Assembly: GCF_000337175.1 (NCBI RefSeq)
Contig: NZ_AOIJ01000032.1
Coordinates: forward strand, 91,425 to 139,351
DNA from: Natrinema gari JCM 14663
Lineage (GTDB): Archaea; Halobacteriota; Halobacteria; Halobacteriales; Natrialbaceae
Direction of reading: 5' to 3'
DNA length: 47,927 bases
Every line of letters begins with the position of its first letter. The stretch's first letter is position 1. The position numbers and the translations under genes were made by a program. Positions 29,110 to 36,618 of the stretch are shown piece after piece. The notes beneath the pieces are model-generated. The model searched no databases and had not been told where the DNA came from. It was given only the letters and a program-made list of their open reading frames with translations.

Positions 29110-29201
29110 TAGTCGCTCACCTCCGGTCGCGAGGCGGTGGCGTCTCCTTCGGTCAGTTGGTGGAATCGATTCCGATCCGCGAATCGCAGTTGTAGTTGCA
29201 T
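29109..29201 (-). CDS. Possible small leader ORF upstream of the DoxX gene
   Basis: 30 aa, MQLQLRFADRNRFHQLTEGD and ten more residues. It ends TAATG on the DoxX start. The TATA-like GAGTATAAC at 29229-29237 is centred 32 nt before its ATG, so it would be the first translated frame of a leaderless mRNA. It lacks recognisable domains and could be a regulatory uORF or a coupling leader. Confidence 0.45.
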   Translation of the reverse strand: MQLQLRFADRNRFHQLTEGDATASRPEVSD

Positions 29202-29228
29202 TACGTTATCTGGTACGTCCTTGAACCA

Positions 29229-29237
29229 GTTATACTC
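29229..29237 (-). promoter_or_regulatory. Putative TATA element of the DoxX unit
   Basis: GAGTATAAC on the minus strand, 28-36 nt before the small ORF start at 29201. Confidence 0.4.
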
Positions 29238-29420
29238 TCGCTAACGGGAGTGTTACCGGGTGAAAAGCGCGTTATTGGCGACCTCGTGCAGTGGACGTGA
29301 CGCGAACTCGCGACGCGTTCGGCTTGGTCCGAACCCGGGTAGCCGCGGGCCGCTCGAGCGGGGCCGACGGCGAGCCGTGAAAGGAAGTCTTAAGTCGAAA
29401 GCACGGGAAGCACCTCGTGC

Positions 29421-29495
29421 GGGTTGGTGATCTAGTCCGGTTATGATACCTCCTTCACACGGAGGAAGTCGGCAGTTCGAATCTGCCCCAACCCA
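29421..29495 (+). tRNA. tRNA-Val (anticodon CAC)
   Basis: 75 nt. The acceptor stem GGGTTGG (29421-29427) pairs with CCAACCC (29488-29494), with discriminator A. The anticodon stem is CCTCC/GGAGG with loop TTCACAC, giving anticodon CAC at 29456-29458. The T arm is GGCAG-TTCGAAT-CTGCC. The CCA end is not encoded. A TTAA-containing TATA-like element lies about 30 nt upstream. The 3' part is the attachment site of the adjacent mobile element, which keeps the tRNA intact. Confidence 0.96.
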
Positions 29496-29497
29496 CT
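29462..29497 (+). repeat. attL: 36-bp direct repeat in tRNA-Val 3' end
   Basis: Identical over 36 bases to 36619-36654. It covers the 3' half of the anticodon stem through the discriminator plus CT. Confidence 0.93.
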
Positions 29498-29679
29498 ACG
29501 CTCCTTCCGTCGCGTGAAGTAGTAAACCACCAGAGGGCAGTGTGTTCGTCTTGCACCCCTCCAGCAATTCACAAAGTCGCTTCCCAATTCTGTGTGGAAT
29601 CGCAGTACGGCGTCCCGTTGCCCAATAAGTAGTCGGGGAGAATGCTATAACCCCGTCAAGAGGCAAAAACAACCGGCTC

Positions 29680-29879
29680 CCTATCCAAGTAAGCCTCATG
29701 TCAATGTACGGAACTCCCTCCGTCGGGGATATGTGACGGAATCGCTCAATGCTGGTGAGCCTCAAGATGCGACAGCAGACAGAGTGGATATGACTATCGA
29801 AGTACTGGATAAGCACTATAATCACGCAACAAAGAGTGAGAAGATGAAACGACAGGAGAAACACCTAATGGATATCTAA
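29680..29879 (+). pseudogene. C-terminal remnant of a tyrosine integrase
   Basis: The last 55 or so codons read SLRRGYVTESLNAGEPQ, then VDMTIEVLDKHYNHATKSEK. This is the end of a tyrosine recombinase with the second catalytic arginine region and the nucleophilic Tyr in LDKHYNHAT. Nothing upstream in frame encodes the N-terminal and core-binding domains: the tRNA gene lies just 185 bp before. It differs from the intact integrase at the other end (which ends LDEHYDARTESEK), so it probably comes from an earlier integration at the same tRNA. Confidence 0.7.
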
Positions 29880-29880
29880 T

Positions 29881-30330
29881 TCATTCTGTAGCCCCATCGT
29901 AGAACCCCCTTAGATACAACCAGATTTTGTCCACTGAATCTTCATTTATTCCATCTATATCTATCAGGTCCTCTTTTGTAAGTTCATCCAGGGTGTTTAC
30001 TACTATTTGTTCAAGGATATTCAATGCAGTTACCTCTCCAACACGGTTTATCTCAATTAAACTCTCAAATAGCACCCGTTCGTCAAAGTCCATTCCCACT
30101 TCGACATCATCTATGCGTGTAGGGTGGTCAATTGGGCGTTTAGAAAGGGGCTGTCGATCAACTGCCTTACTGGCTTGATCTTCTAACAACCGTAGTTCAG
30201 TCTCTTCAAGTTGAAACTTTTGTTCCCCGACTGTTAGCCTCGTATATCCTTCTGATAGATTGCTTATATTTATTTTCAAACGCCCCGTTTTGTCTTCTCT
30301 ATCAGAAATATCCACAGGACAATATAGCAT
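29881..30330 (-). CDS. Hypothetical protein with helix-hairpin-helix-like C-terminus
   Basis: 149 aa from the ATG at 30330. A TTG at 30366 in the same frame is less likely. The N-terminal half has short beta-like stretches (KINISNLSEGYTRLTVGEQK). The C-terminal part, VLFESLIEINRVGEVTALNI followed by ELTKEDLIDIDGINEDSVDK, reads like a helix-hairpin-helix fold, often used for non-specific DNA binding. Codon use is AT-rich, unlike the core genes. It converges on the integrase remnant (one base apart). Function unknown. Confidence 0.65.
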   Translation of the reverse strand: MLYCPVDISDREDKTGRLKINISNLSEGYTRLTVGEQKFQLEETELRLLEDQASKAVDRQPLSKRPIDHPTRIDDVEVGMDFDERVLFESLIEINRVGEVTALNILEQIVVNTLDELTKEDLIDIDGINEDSVDKIWLYLRGFYDGATE

Positions 30331-30366
30331 CGATTGGTGATAGTATTTGGGATGATTAGAAATCAA

Positions 30367-30780
30367 CTGAGCCAGTCACAAGGAATCTATGAGGTCTTCC
30401 CGAAGGTTTTGCTACATTGAGGGTGGGGGACATTAACGAGATCAGCTGCTACCAATTCGTATCCCAAGTCCGACGGGAGATCAAGGACGATACCTGACCA
30501 ATGTGGCGATATTACGGGAGAACCATCTCGAACTTTACGAGGAGCTTCGAGCGGCAGTGTGAACCAGAATGAGCCGGCACATAGAGCGAAGAGGGACGAA
30601 CAGCCGGCTCAATGAAGTAATCTCTACCGGTTAGAACATTGACCGGCGTATGCGAGCGCGTATTTAGTAACTCCGTCTGCGAAATTTCTGGCTGAGAGTC
30701 AGAGTTTTCGCTACACAATTTCACTGTGGAACAGCTGATGAGCAGACGTGAGCAAGAACAGCCAGAACCCGCCGAGTACC
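30367..30780. other. Degenerate non-coding stretch with a coding remnant
   Basis: 414 bp. On the + strand, about 30428-30561, two frames give protein-like pieces (ISCYQFVSQVRREIKDD, then a shift, then LTNVAILRENHLELYEELRA), suggesting a decayed gene of unknown family. The rest (30600-30780) shows nothing I can support. Confidence 0.4.
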
Positions 30781-31245
30781 TCAGTCTCGTAAGTGGGATT
30801 CCTCGACGAGAACGAGCTGAAGTGACGGGAATGGAGCAAAGGGAACTTCGTCGTCCACCAGCTGTTCTAACGGAAGTGGTGTCTCTCGTTCGTCCCAGTA
30901 CGGGAGATATCCGTCGAGTACATCGAGGGGTACAACAATGACGACATCATCGTCATCGGGGTATTTCGGTGTTCGGTCAGCCAACGTGTCGCCATCGTCG
31001 AACTCCCATTCTTCGGCGTCAATTCCGGGGATATTCATCACGACCAGCGCGATGGGCTCATCTGCTTCATCATCATGAACAATGTCCCCGTAGATGAAAT
31101 CGCATTCATCGTCATCGAGGTCTTCCTCGGAATCCCTTCGGATGACGAGGTCTAGGGACCGTTGGGTTGGCTCATCCGAACCCGGTGGCGTCCATGGTTC
31201 TTCGTCGGTTCGTCCGTCCGGTGGTCCGCCAGTCTTTCTGGTCAT
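30781..31245 (-). CDS. Acidic hypothetical protein, second gene of element operon
   Basis: 154 aa. The first 55 residues are Pro/Asp/Glu-rich and probably disordered. The remainder, DIVHDDEADEPIALVVMNIP through DDVVIVVPLDVLDGYLPYW, looks like an alpha/beta domain. No known motif is seen. Its ATG overlaps the stop of the upstream gene (ATGA at 31242-31245), so the two are made together and probably act together. It may be the smaller partner of the 256-aa protein. Unknown function. Confidence 0.7.
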   Translation of the reverse strand: MTRKTGGPPDGRTDEEPWTPPGSDEPTQRSLDLVIRRDSEEDLDDDECDFIYGDIVHDDEADEPIALVVMNIPGIDAEEWEFDDGDTLADRTPKYPDDDDVVIVVPLDVLDGYLPYWDERETPLPLEQLVDDEVPFAPFPSLQLVLVEESHLRD

Positions 31246-32012
31246 AGGTAATTGGTGAGGTCCGATTGCCAGGTATTGAGTGCATCAACCCGCTTCTCCA
31301 AGACTTCTGGGAGATTCTCCCGCTGAGGATTCCCGCTATTGTCCTCGGTTCTTTTGCGGATGCCCCAGGAACCCGAACATGCCACAACTGATTTCGGGAG
31401 TTTCCGGAGTCTCCTCGGGGAATTACACCCGTTTACGAAGATTCGGTCCAAATCCAGGACCTCCTCTGCAGTTTCGACGTGATTGGCGAGTCGTCTTCCA
31501 GAGTTGTACTGGGTGGCATCAAACGCAACCGAAGCACCGAGTTCCTCGACGAGTTCACGACATCGCTCGAAGTGCCAGTCTTCCCACCCGAGAATCGTTG
31601 GGTAGAGTGGCATATCGATGCCGCGCTCATTGAGCAGGTCCTTCGCTGCTAACTGACGCTTCACGCCCTCGTCGATTTCCTTGACCAGCTCGCGTCGATC
31701 GAGGTCGGGGTACGTGAATCGGTCTCCGACGAATGCTCCCTGTGCGATGTCTTCAAGCTCCGCCAGTCTGTCTACCACGGTCGACGTCTCGCGTCCGAGG
31801 AGGTTCTTGTCGCTCTCGAACGTCGTGATGAACAGGTCTTGATCTGGGAGAAGAAACGCCCACCGTGGTTGATTCACGAACCACGATGAACGCCGGAACT
31901 TGCAGGCAACGAATGGGACGTACTCTGGATTCCGGGCAAACAGCCGCTGATGCACGTGATGGCTCGGGTGAATCTTTGCTCCGAAGTCGTGTGGAAACGG
32001 GTCGTCCGTCAT
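31242..32012 (-). CDS. Unknown element protein, possible TIM-barrel (transglycosylase-like)
   Basis: 256 aa. Features in order: a basic aromatic N-terminus (ACKFRRSSWFVNQPRWAFLLP), a helical middle, then MPLYPTILGWEDWHFERCRE, ASVAFDATQYNSGRRLANH and DRIFVNGCNSPRRLRKLP, ending VACSGSWGIRKR. The alternation of beta-strands ending in Gly/Asp and helices resembles a TIM barrel. The spacing loosely recalls tRNA-guanine-transglycosylase relatives (including DpdA of DNA 7-deazaguanine systems), but the catalytic residues cannot be verified and the protein is short. First gene of a two-gene operon, divergent from the CARF-like regulator. Confidence 0.6.
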   Translation of the reverse strand: MTDDPFPHDFGAKIHPSHHVHQRLFARNPEYVPFVACKFRRSSWFVNQPRWAFLLPDQDLFITTFESDKNLLGRETSTVVDRLAELEDIAQGAFVGDRFTYPDLDRRELVKEIDEGVKRQLAAKDLLNERGIDMPLYPTILGWEDWHFERCRELVEELGASVAFDATQYNSGRRLANHVETAEEVLDLDRIFVNGCNSPRRLRKLPKSVVACSGSWGIRKRTEDNSGNPQRENLPEVLEKRVDALNTWQSDLTNYL

Positions 32013-32021
32013 GTGGTGTCA

Positions 32022-32049
32022 TAGGTGCTGTCGTTTTTCGTGGCACCTA
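32022..32049. promoter_or_regulatory. Inverted repeat at the element operon promoter
   Basis: TAGGTGC (32022-32028) and GCACCTA (32043-32049) form perfect 7-bp arms with a 14-bp spacer. They lie between the ATG at 32012 and the TATA-like CTATATG near 32053-32060, so at the expected transcription start of the minus-strand operon. A possible operator for the adjacent regulator. Confidence 0.4.
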
Positions 32050-32182
32050 CCCCCATATAGTAGACTTGCATAGAAAAGGTTTTTGCTGAAATTTGCACAA
32101 GGTGGGTTATTAGTAGAGCATAGTTACTCACTCCCCCATGTTTTGGTTCGCCTAGTCCACAGACCAGCTAAAGTGCCAAAGG

Positions 32183-32188
32183 ATTATA
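32183..32188 (+). promoter_or_regulatory. Putative TATA element of the CARF-like regulator
   Basis: ATTATA within GGATTATACT is centred 28 nt before the ATG at 32214, matching a leaderless transcript. Confidence 0.5.
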
Positions 32189-32213
32189 CTCCGGAAAAGA
32201 CGAGTGGGCGCAT

Positions 32214-33116
32214 ATGGCCGAACAAGTCCACTATATTCCAGTTGGATTCGACTTTGAGCGGTTGATACACCCAATTTCGAAGGGAGAGATGGGCGCGAAC
32301 CGAGTGGTCTTAGTCACTCATGATGGAGATCCAGACAATGATGACACCGAGGAGGCAGCCAGACTTGCAGGCAACATGGCGAACCAACTGGAACGTTCCT
32401 TCGACTTGCTTGATGTCGAAGTAGAGTCTATTGGGCTGGAGGTCGACGAGTTGTATAAGTACGAGCGCCTCTACCCGATGGCTTACGATCAGTTACTGGA
32501 TGAATTAGAGGAGGGAAACGAGGTTTACGTGAATATCTCCTCTATGCCCCGGACGACTGCGTTCGCCTACGCGACTGCAGCTGACTCAATCATCGCCGAG
32601 TATCAACAGGAGGTGGAGGGAATCAGAGAGAGACTTCACACGTACTATGTCCCGCCAAAACGGTATCTTGTCCTCGATATGATTCAGAGACTGAGAGAGG
32701 CCAAGGGCCTTCTTGAGGATATGGGTGAGGATTTACGAGTTCATCCAGAGTACATCAAAATCCGGGAACTGCTTGATAAAATCGATGAGAACGGTGTGAC
32801 AGAGGGTGTTCGAGACCTTAACGAGGGGATGCATATTGAGTTCCCATCTTCTCCGGGAAGTAACGTTGAAGATTTTGAGGGGGACGTCTTGCACTTTCTG
32901 GGGGCCGAAGGTACATTCTCGTCGACTTCGGAGCTTGCTGAACAAATGGCAGCGTATCTGAACGAAGAGTACAACGAGTCATTTCGGAGTAGAGTCCAAT
33001 ACAATGTCTCGAACTTGGAGGAGAAGGGATACGTTGATCGCGAGAAACATGGGAATCGGCTCGAAACGAAACTATCGAAGGTAGGTGAGATGTGGGTAGA
33101 AACCCATCATAGGTGA
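32214..33116 (+). CDS. CARF-like/winged-helix transcriptional regulator (HFX_2341 type, formerly DUF6293)
   Basis: 300 aa. The N-terminal half (1-150) is a Rossmann-like ligand-sensing domain: QVHYIPVGFDFERLIHPIS, RVVLVTHDG, LYPMAYDQLLDELEEGNEVY and the NISSMPRTTAFAYATAAD loop (from about 107), the layout of the CARF-like haloarchaeal HFX_2341 family. A linker follows, then a winged helix (about 222-300: LAEQMAAYLNEEYNESFRSR, VSNLEEKGYVDRE). CARF domains bind cyclic oligonucleotides or similar ligands, and the wHTH binds DNA. It is divergent from the two-gene unknown operon, which it may control. Confidence 0.82.
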   Translation: MAEQVHYIPVGFDFERLIHPISKGEMGANRVVLVTHDGDPDNDDTEEAARLAGNMANQLERSFDLLDVEVESIGLEVDELYKYERLYPMAYDQLLDELEEGNEVYVNISSMPRTTAFAYATAADSIIAEYQQEVEGIRERLHTYYVPPKRYLVLDMIQRLREAKGLLEDMGEDLRVHPEYIKIRELLDKIDENGVTEGVRDLNEGMHIEFPSSPGSNVEDFEGDVLHFLGAEGTFSSTSELAEQMAAYLNEEYNESFRSRVQYNVSNLEEKGYVDREKHGNRLETKLSKVGEMWVETHHR

Positions 33117-33604
33117 ATAGGTACTCTGTACGAGGAGTTCTTGACGTAGAGGTACTTAGCAGTCCATCAATACATCGGGGGTGTTCATCCCTACCTGAGC
33201 CGCTGAAATCTACGGGTGTCGAGGATAGTGGAACAGGGAGTATGGAGGCCCAGAATAGCGCCACTCACACCCTACAGGAGAGTTCATAACGAATCAGCGG
33301 GGGAATTATCACGAAATTTCTGGACGCCGCGATTGCCCTGCTGTTGCCGCGAACGGCTACCTCGATACCTGTGGAACGTTGGATACTGGAAGCCGCTAAT
33401 CTCTTTATAAGCAATAATGACGTAAGGCAGAGTCACCCCGACGCCGTACTGCGTTCTCGCAACATAACTTAGTAGGGGTTGTTGTGTGTATTGTTGGGTG
33501 TGTAGAACAGGGAGAGGACTCATTCATTGAGGGAGGATAGAGTAGCCACAACGTTCGTGGACAGGAGACACCGTCTATGGGTTCGGGCAGAGGGGGCGAG
33601 AGTG
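33117..33604. other. Intergenic stretch in the element
   Basis: 488 bp between the convergent regulator and primase-like genes. A TATA-like CTTTATAAGC at 33409-33418 occurs on both strands (partly palindromic), but no credible ORF follows. A non-coding transcript is possible but unproven. Confidence 0.35.
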
Positions 33605-35086
33605 TTACGTTGGTTTCGGGGGGATGTCCACGTGGTCATACTCCGCGAAGTCGGGGTCCTCGACAATTCCCTTGAGGAACCGCCACGTTACCTCCGGCTT
33701 GAACGCTGAGCCATACTGTTCCTCGAACCATTCCCATGTCGGTTGCCAGCCGTACTGGAGATGGCGGCATGCAACACGAATCCGCTCGTTATGTATGAGT
33801 GTACCAATGCCATCCTGTTCGGCTTTCCGTTGGAGTGCTTCCGCTGTCGTCTGCGGATTTTCTCGAGCAGGCCAGATCGTCCGTGGTTCCTCGTTGGGAG
33901 TCGCGGACCTCAATGCAGTCGTCCCCTTCGAGCGGGCTACCGTGGAACCGGACGCGCCAACATTATACCCTTGCTCAGAGAGATAGTCAAGAGCGGTGTC
34001 ACGCCCACCCTCATCGCTTGTGAGTGCGTGACCAAACTCGGTGGCTTCCCACGACGAGACGCTGAAGATTCGAGAACTTCCGCTTTTCCCGCCGATGAGG
34101 ACGACCTTCTCACCGTGTTCGTAGTCCCACTTCCGGTAGTCCTTCTTCGACAACTGGAGCGGCGCGTGTACGTCCTGCTTCGTGAACTCGCCGTTACACC
34201 CGACAGCACCGTAGAAGTACGCCGGTATCATCGTCGCCCCACCACGCTTTTCCTCTCGGGCGAACGCCCCGCCTTTCACTCGAATTACTGCGACACTCCG
34301 GGGGTTCCCCGATGCGTGGGCATACGGGGAGAACTCCTGTGTGTTGTACATCGACCACTCTGGAACATCAGCGGGGTCGTCAGGATATTCATCAACGCGC
34401 TCGATGGAGGGAGTCTCGATCTCGCGCTCATCGCACTCCAGTTCCAGCACAGCCGCATCAAGGTCGAGATTCGGGTGAATCTCCGCGTGTGGCTCTACCG
34501 TTGGGGACTGTGCCGTTGGCGTTGTCACGCCACCTCGATGCACGAATACGTCGCGTAGTACCTCTGCGTAGGATGCTGGCAGCTCAGTACTCACGCTCGC
34601 GGCTTCTGAGATGATACGGTCGTGTTCCCACTCCGGTTCTATCTGTACCTTGGGGAGCGTCGAACTCTCGTGTGTCACGCTGGGGAGCCTGAACAACCGC
34701 TTCCGGTGGTAGAGTCCAACGTCCAACTCTGCACCCGTCTCCTCGCAGAACGTCTCTGCTCGCCCCTTGAGGCGTTCCCGTTGTTCCTCACCGTTCACGA
34801 AGCGGGGGAGGTGAACGTGGATAGAGCGATTCCCCGAGAAGTAGAGCGAACACTCGTGGAAGGGAACACCAAGCCAATCGTCGGTGAACTCCCGGAACCA
34901 CTCGATAAGTGTCTGTGCGCTCTCCTCGTGGTACGCGTCAGACTCGATGTGGATAGGGTAGAGTACGCGGTCGTCGTCTTCGCACCCATCCTGTAGCTCC
35001 TTGCCGATGAAGCTTGTTCCGCTGACTTCGTATCCGCTCTCGAACTCGTCTTGCCGTTCGTACTCCTCGGGCGTCAGAAGGTACAC
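33605..35086 (-). CDS. Archaeo-eukaryotic primase-like replication protein of the element
   Basis: 493 aa if started at the GTG at 35086. Near the N-terminus YPIHIESDAYHEES resembles primase motif I. LYFSGNRSIHVHLPRF (84-92) is the sxH-type motif II. LDVGLYHRKRLFRLPSVTHE (around D122) is motif III with the usual R-x-P-GS/SV ending. Together they mark an AEP fold, as in PriS and plasmid primase-polymerases. The C-terminal 300 residues are unassigned. The same frame stays open and protein-like to 35254 (about 56 more codons, e.g. LPAEWDAVPCVQYGFPEDKG) without any ATG, GTG or TTG, so the true N-terminus may be frameshifted. Likely role: replication priming. Confidence 0.65.
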   Translation of the reverse strand: MYLLTPEEYERQDEFESGYEVSGTSFIGKELQDGCEDDDRVLYPIHIESDAYHEESAQTLIEWFREFTDDWLGVPFHECSLYFSGNRSIHVHLPRFVNGEEQRERLKGRAETFCEETGAELDVGLYHRKRLFRLPSVTHESSTLPKVQIEPEWEHDRIISEAASVSTELPASYAEVLRDVFVHRGGVTTPTAQSPTVEPHAEIHPNLDLDAAVLELECDEREIETPSIERVDEYPDDPADVPEWSMYNTQEFSPYAHASGNPRSVAVIRVKGGAFAREEKRGGATMIPAYFYGAVGCNGEFTKQDVHAPLQLSKKDYRKWDYEHGEKVVLIGGKSGSSRIFSVSSWEATEFGHALTSDEGGRDTALDYLSEQGYNVGASGSTVARSKGTTALRSATPNEEPRTIWPARENPQTTAEALQRKAEQDGIGTLIHNERIRVACRHLQYGWQPTWEWFEEQYGSAFKPEVTWRFLKGIVEDPDFAEYDHVDIPPKPT

Positions 35087-35341
35087 CGGACTGGCGGTGT
35101 TCGCACCTTCAGGAACCGGCTCGAATATCGTCTTAAGTTTCGGAGCGCGAATCGGCCCCTTGTCTTCGGGGAAGCCGTACTGAACACAGGGAACCGCATC
35201 CCATTCGGCCGGAAGAGTCGTCGTGCTATACGCTGAGCTACGTGTGGTTGTCGGTCAATCATTGTAACAGCGAAGGCTCTCAGCGGTCGATTTGTTAGCT
35301 CATCCTCAATGCGCTGAAACACCCGAGAGAAACCGGACGGT

Positions 35342-35355
35342 CACGACTGGTCGTG
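35342..35355. repeat. 14-bp palindrome CACGACTGGTCGTG
   Basis: Perfect 6-bp arms with a 2-bp centre, in the gap between the integrase 3' end and the primase-like gene 5' end. Could be an operator for the primase-like gene. Confidence 0.35.
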
Positions 35356-35526
35356 GTGAGTCCCACGAGGATTTGCCTTCGCTCTAAAGACGGAATGCAG
35401 TGGGATAGAACTACCGACTTTCGACAGACGGCGTTGGGATTCAGCGTTCAAGAATTACGAATCTAAAGGGTGGTTTTCCACACTAGACTCCAGGGGCGAA
35501 CCTCCGAAGTGTGCTGTAATCCGGCT

Positions 35527-36537
35527 TCAGTCCATCTTGAACATCTCCCGCCGTAGGTTTCGCTTCTCAGACTCGGTTCGAGCGTCGTAGTGTTCATCGA
35601 GGGTTTTTACTCCGACGTTCATCCGTTCGCTAATGAGTTCCTTACGGTGGCCTTCGTTGAGCCAGTGGGTGATAGCACCTCGCCGGATTGGATGAGGGCT
35701 GACGGAGCCGGGACACTGGGAGGCTGCTCGGTAATCCAGTGTGGCTTCGCACTCGTCTTGATCTCGTCCGTGGGGACAGTCTCCGGTATAGTGGCACGGA
35801 CGGGTTAGACGGCGGATGTGCATCCGTAGGTTCGAACGAGTCATACGACCGTGACGGGATGCGAATATAGGCTCCCGGCCGTGATCGTCAGTCGTTCCTT
35901 TGTGGTTCATCTGGAGATAGTCGTCAAGGATCTCGGAAGCCCACGTATGGAGGTTGATCTCTCGATTGGCCTCAGATTCGTTTTTCAGCGGTGTTCCCTG
36001 ATCGGGACGATGCTGCACCTCAATGTATTGTTCCTCTGGATAGTAGTCATCCACGTCAAGGGAGCGGGCAGTACCAAGCCGTATTCCAGTATCCCATAAG
36101 ATCGCGAACAGCGCGTGACGGAGCGTAGCGTACTCGAACTGGTTGAGATAGTTGCGGATCATCTCCGCTTCCTCTGCATCGAGCTTGTCGGATCGAACCT
36201 TATCGTCCGGTTCATTGAGGACCATATCCTCGACGACCCATGACTCAATGAGTCCCATCGACTTGCACCACTTGAGGAATGCTCGGAGGGTGCTGAGTTC
36301 GTTGTAGAGGGTCATCTCGCTGATACCGTCGTTCCGACGGACAGACTTGAAGTCGGAAATGTGGAAGCCGTCGATCTCGCAGATGTTCTCGAGGTTATCG
36401 TCTTCGCAGAACTCGAGGAAGCGGGAGAGCGACGAGCTGTAGTTGTAGTAAGTCGAGTCAGCCCACTCTGGTTTCATTTCGGAGAGGAATCGATTCACGG
36501 CCCGTTCGGGTTTCATCTGGGTTCGGCGTTCGGACAT
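35527..36537 (-). CDS. int: Tyrosine recombinase/integrase (XerC/D-like)
   Basis: 336 aa from the ATG at 36537. The open frame continues into attR, but that part is just translated tRNA sequence. It integrates and excises the element by strand exchange at tRNA-Val. The N-terminal SAM-like core-binding domain (about 10-105) contains STYYNYSSSLSRFLEFCE. The catalytic domain has R153 (DTGIRLGTARSLD), H282-x-x-R285 (HPIRRGAITHWLNEG) and the nucleophile Y317 (LDEHYDARTESEK). A CHYTGDC...C cluster between the R and HxxR boxes is a zinc-binding-like insert common in haloarchaeal integrases. It lies directly inside attR, 82 nt away, as usual for such elements. Confidence 0.93.
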   Translation of the reverse strand: MSERRTQMKPERAVNRFLSEMKPEWADSTYYNYSSSLSRFLEFCEDDNLENICEIDGFHISDFKSVRRNDGISEMTLYNELSTLRAFLKWCKSMGLIESWVVEDMVLNEPDDKVRSDKLDAEEAEMIRNYLNQFEYATLRHALFAILWDTGIRLGTARSLDVDDYYPEEQYIEVQHRPDQGTPLKNESEANREINLHTWASEILDDYLQMNHKGTTDDHGREPIFASRHGRMTRSNLRMHIRRLTRPCHYTGDCPHGRDQDECEATLDYRAASQCPGSVSPHPIRRGAITHWLNEGHRKELISERMNVGVKTLDEHYDARTESEKRNLRREMFKMD

Positions 36538-36618
36538 GGTTATCTTGCGGAACGCCGTGGGCTGATTCACAGAACCGGGTAGAGAGACCTCCACTCTGCG
36601 GTTGCGAGCGGAGCGAGC

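Noticed and set aside
33409-33418. TATA-like palindrome suggesting a small gene between the regulator and primase genes
   Set aside because: No credible ORF or stable RNA fold follows in either direction; left as an intergenic note.
35215-35260. tRNA-like string on the minus strand (GTAGCTCAGCGTATAGCA followed by ACTCTTCC)
   Set aside because: The D-arm-like start resembles a tRNA-Lys, but no anticodon stem, T arm or acceptor stem pairs, and the bases read as protein in the primase-like frame.
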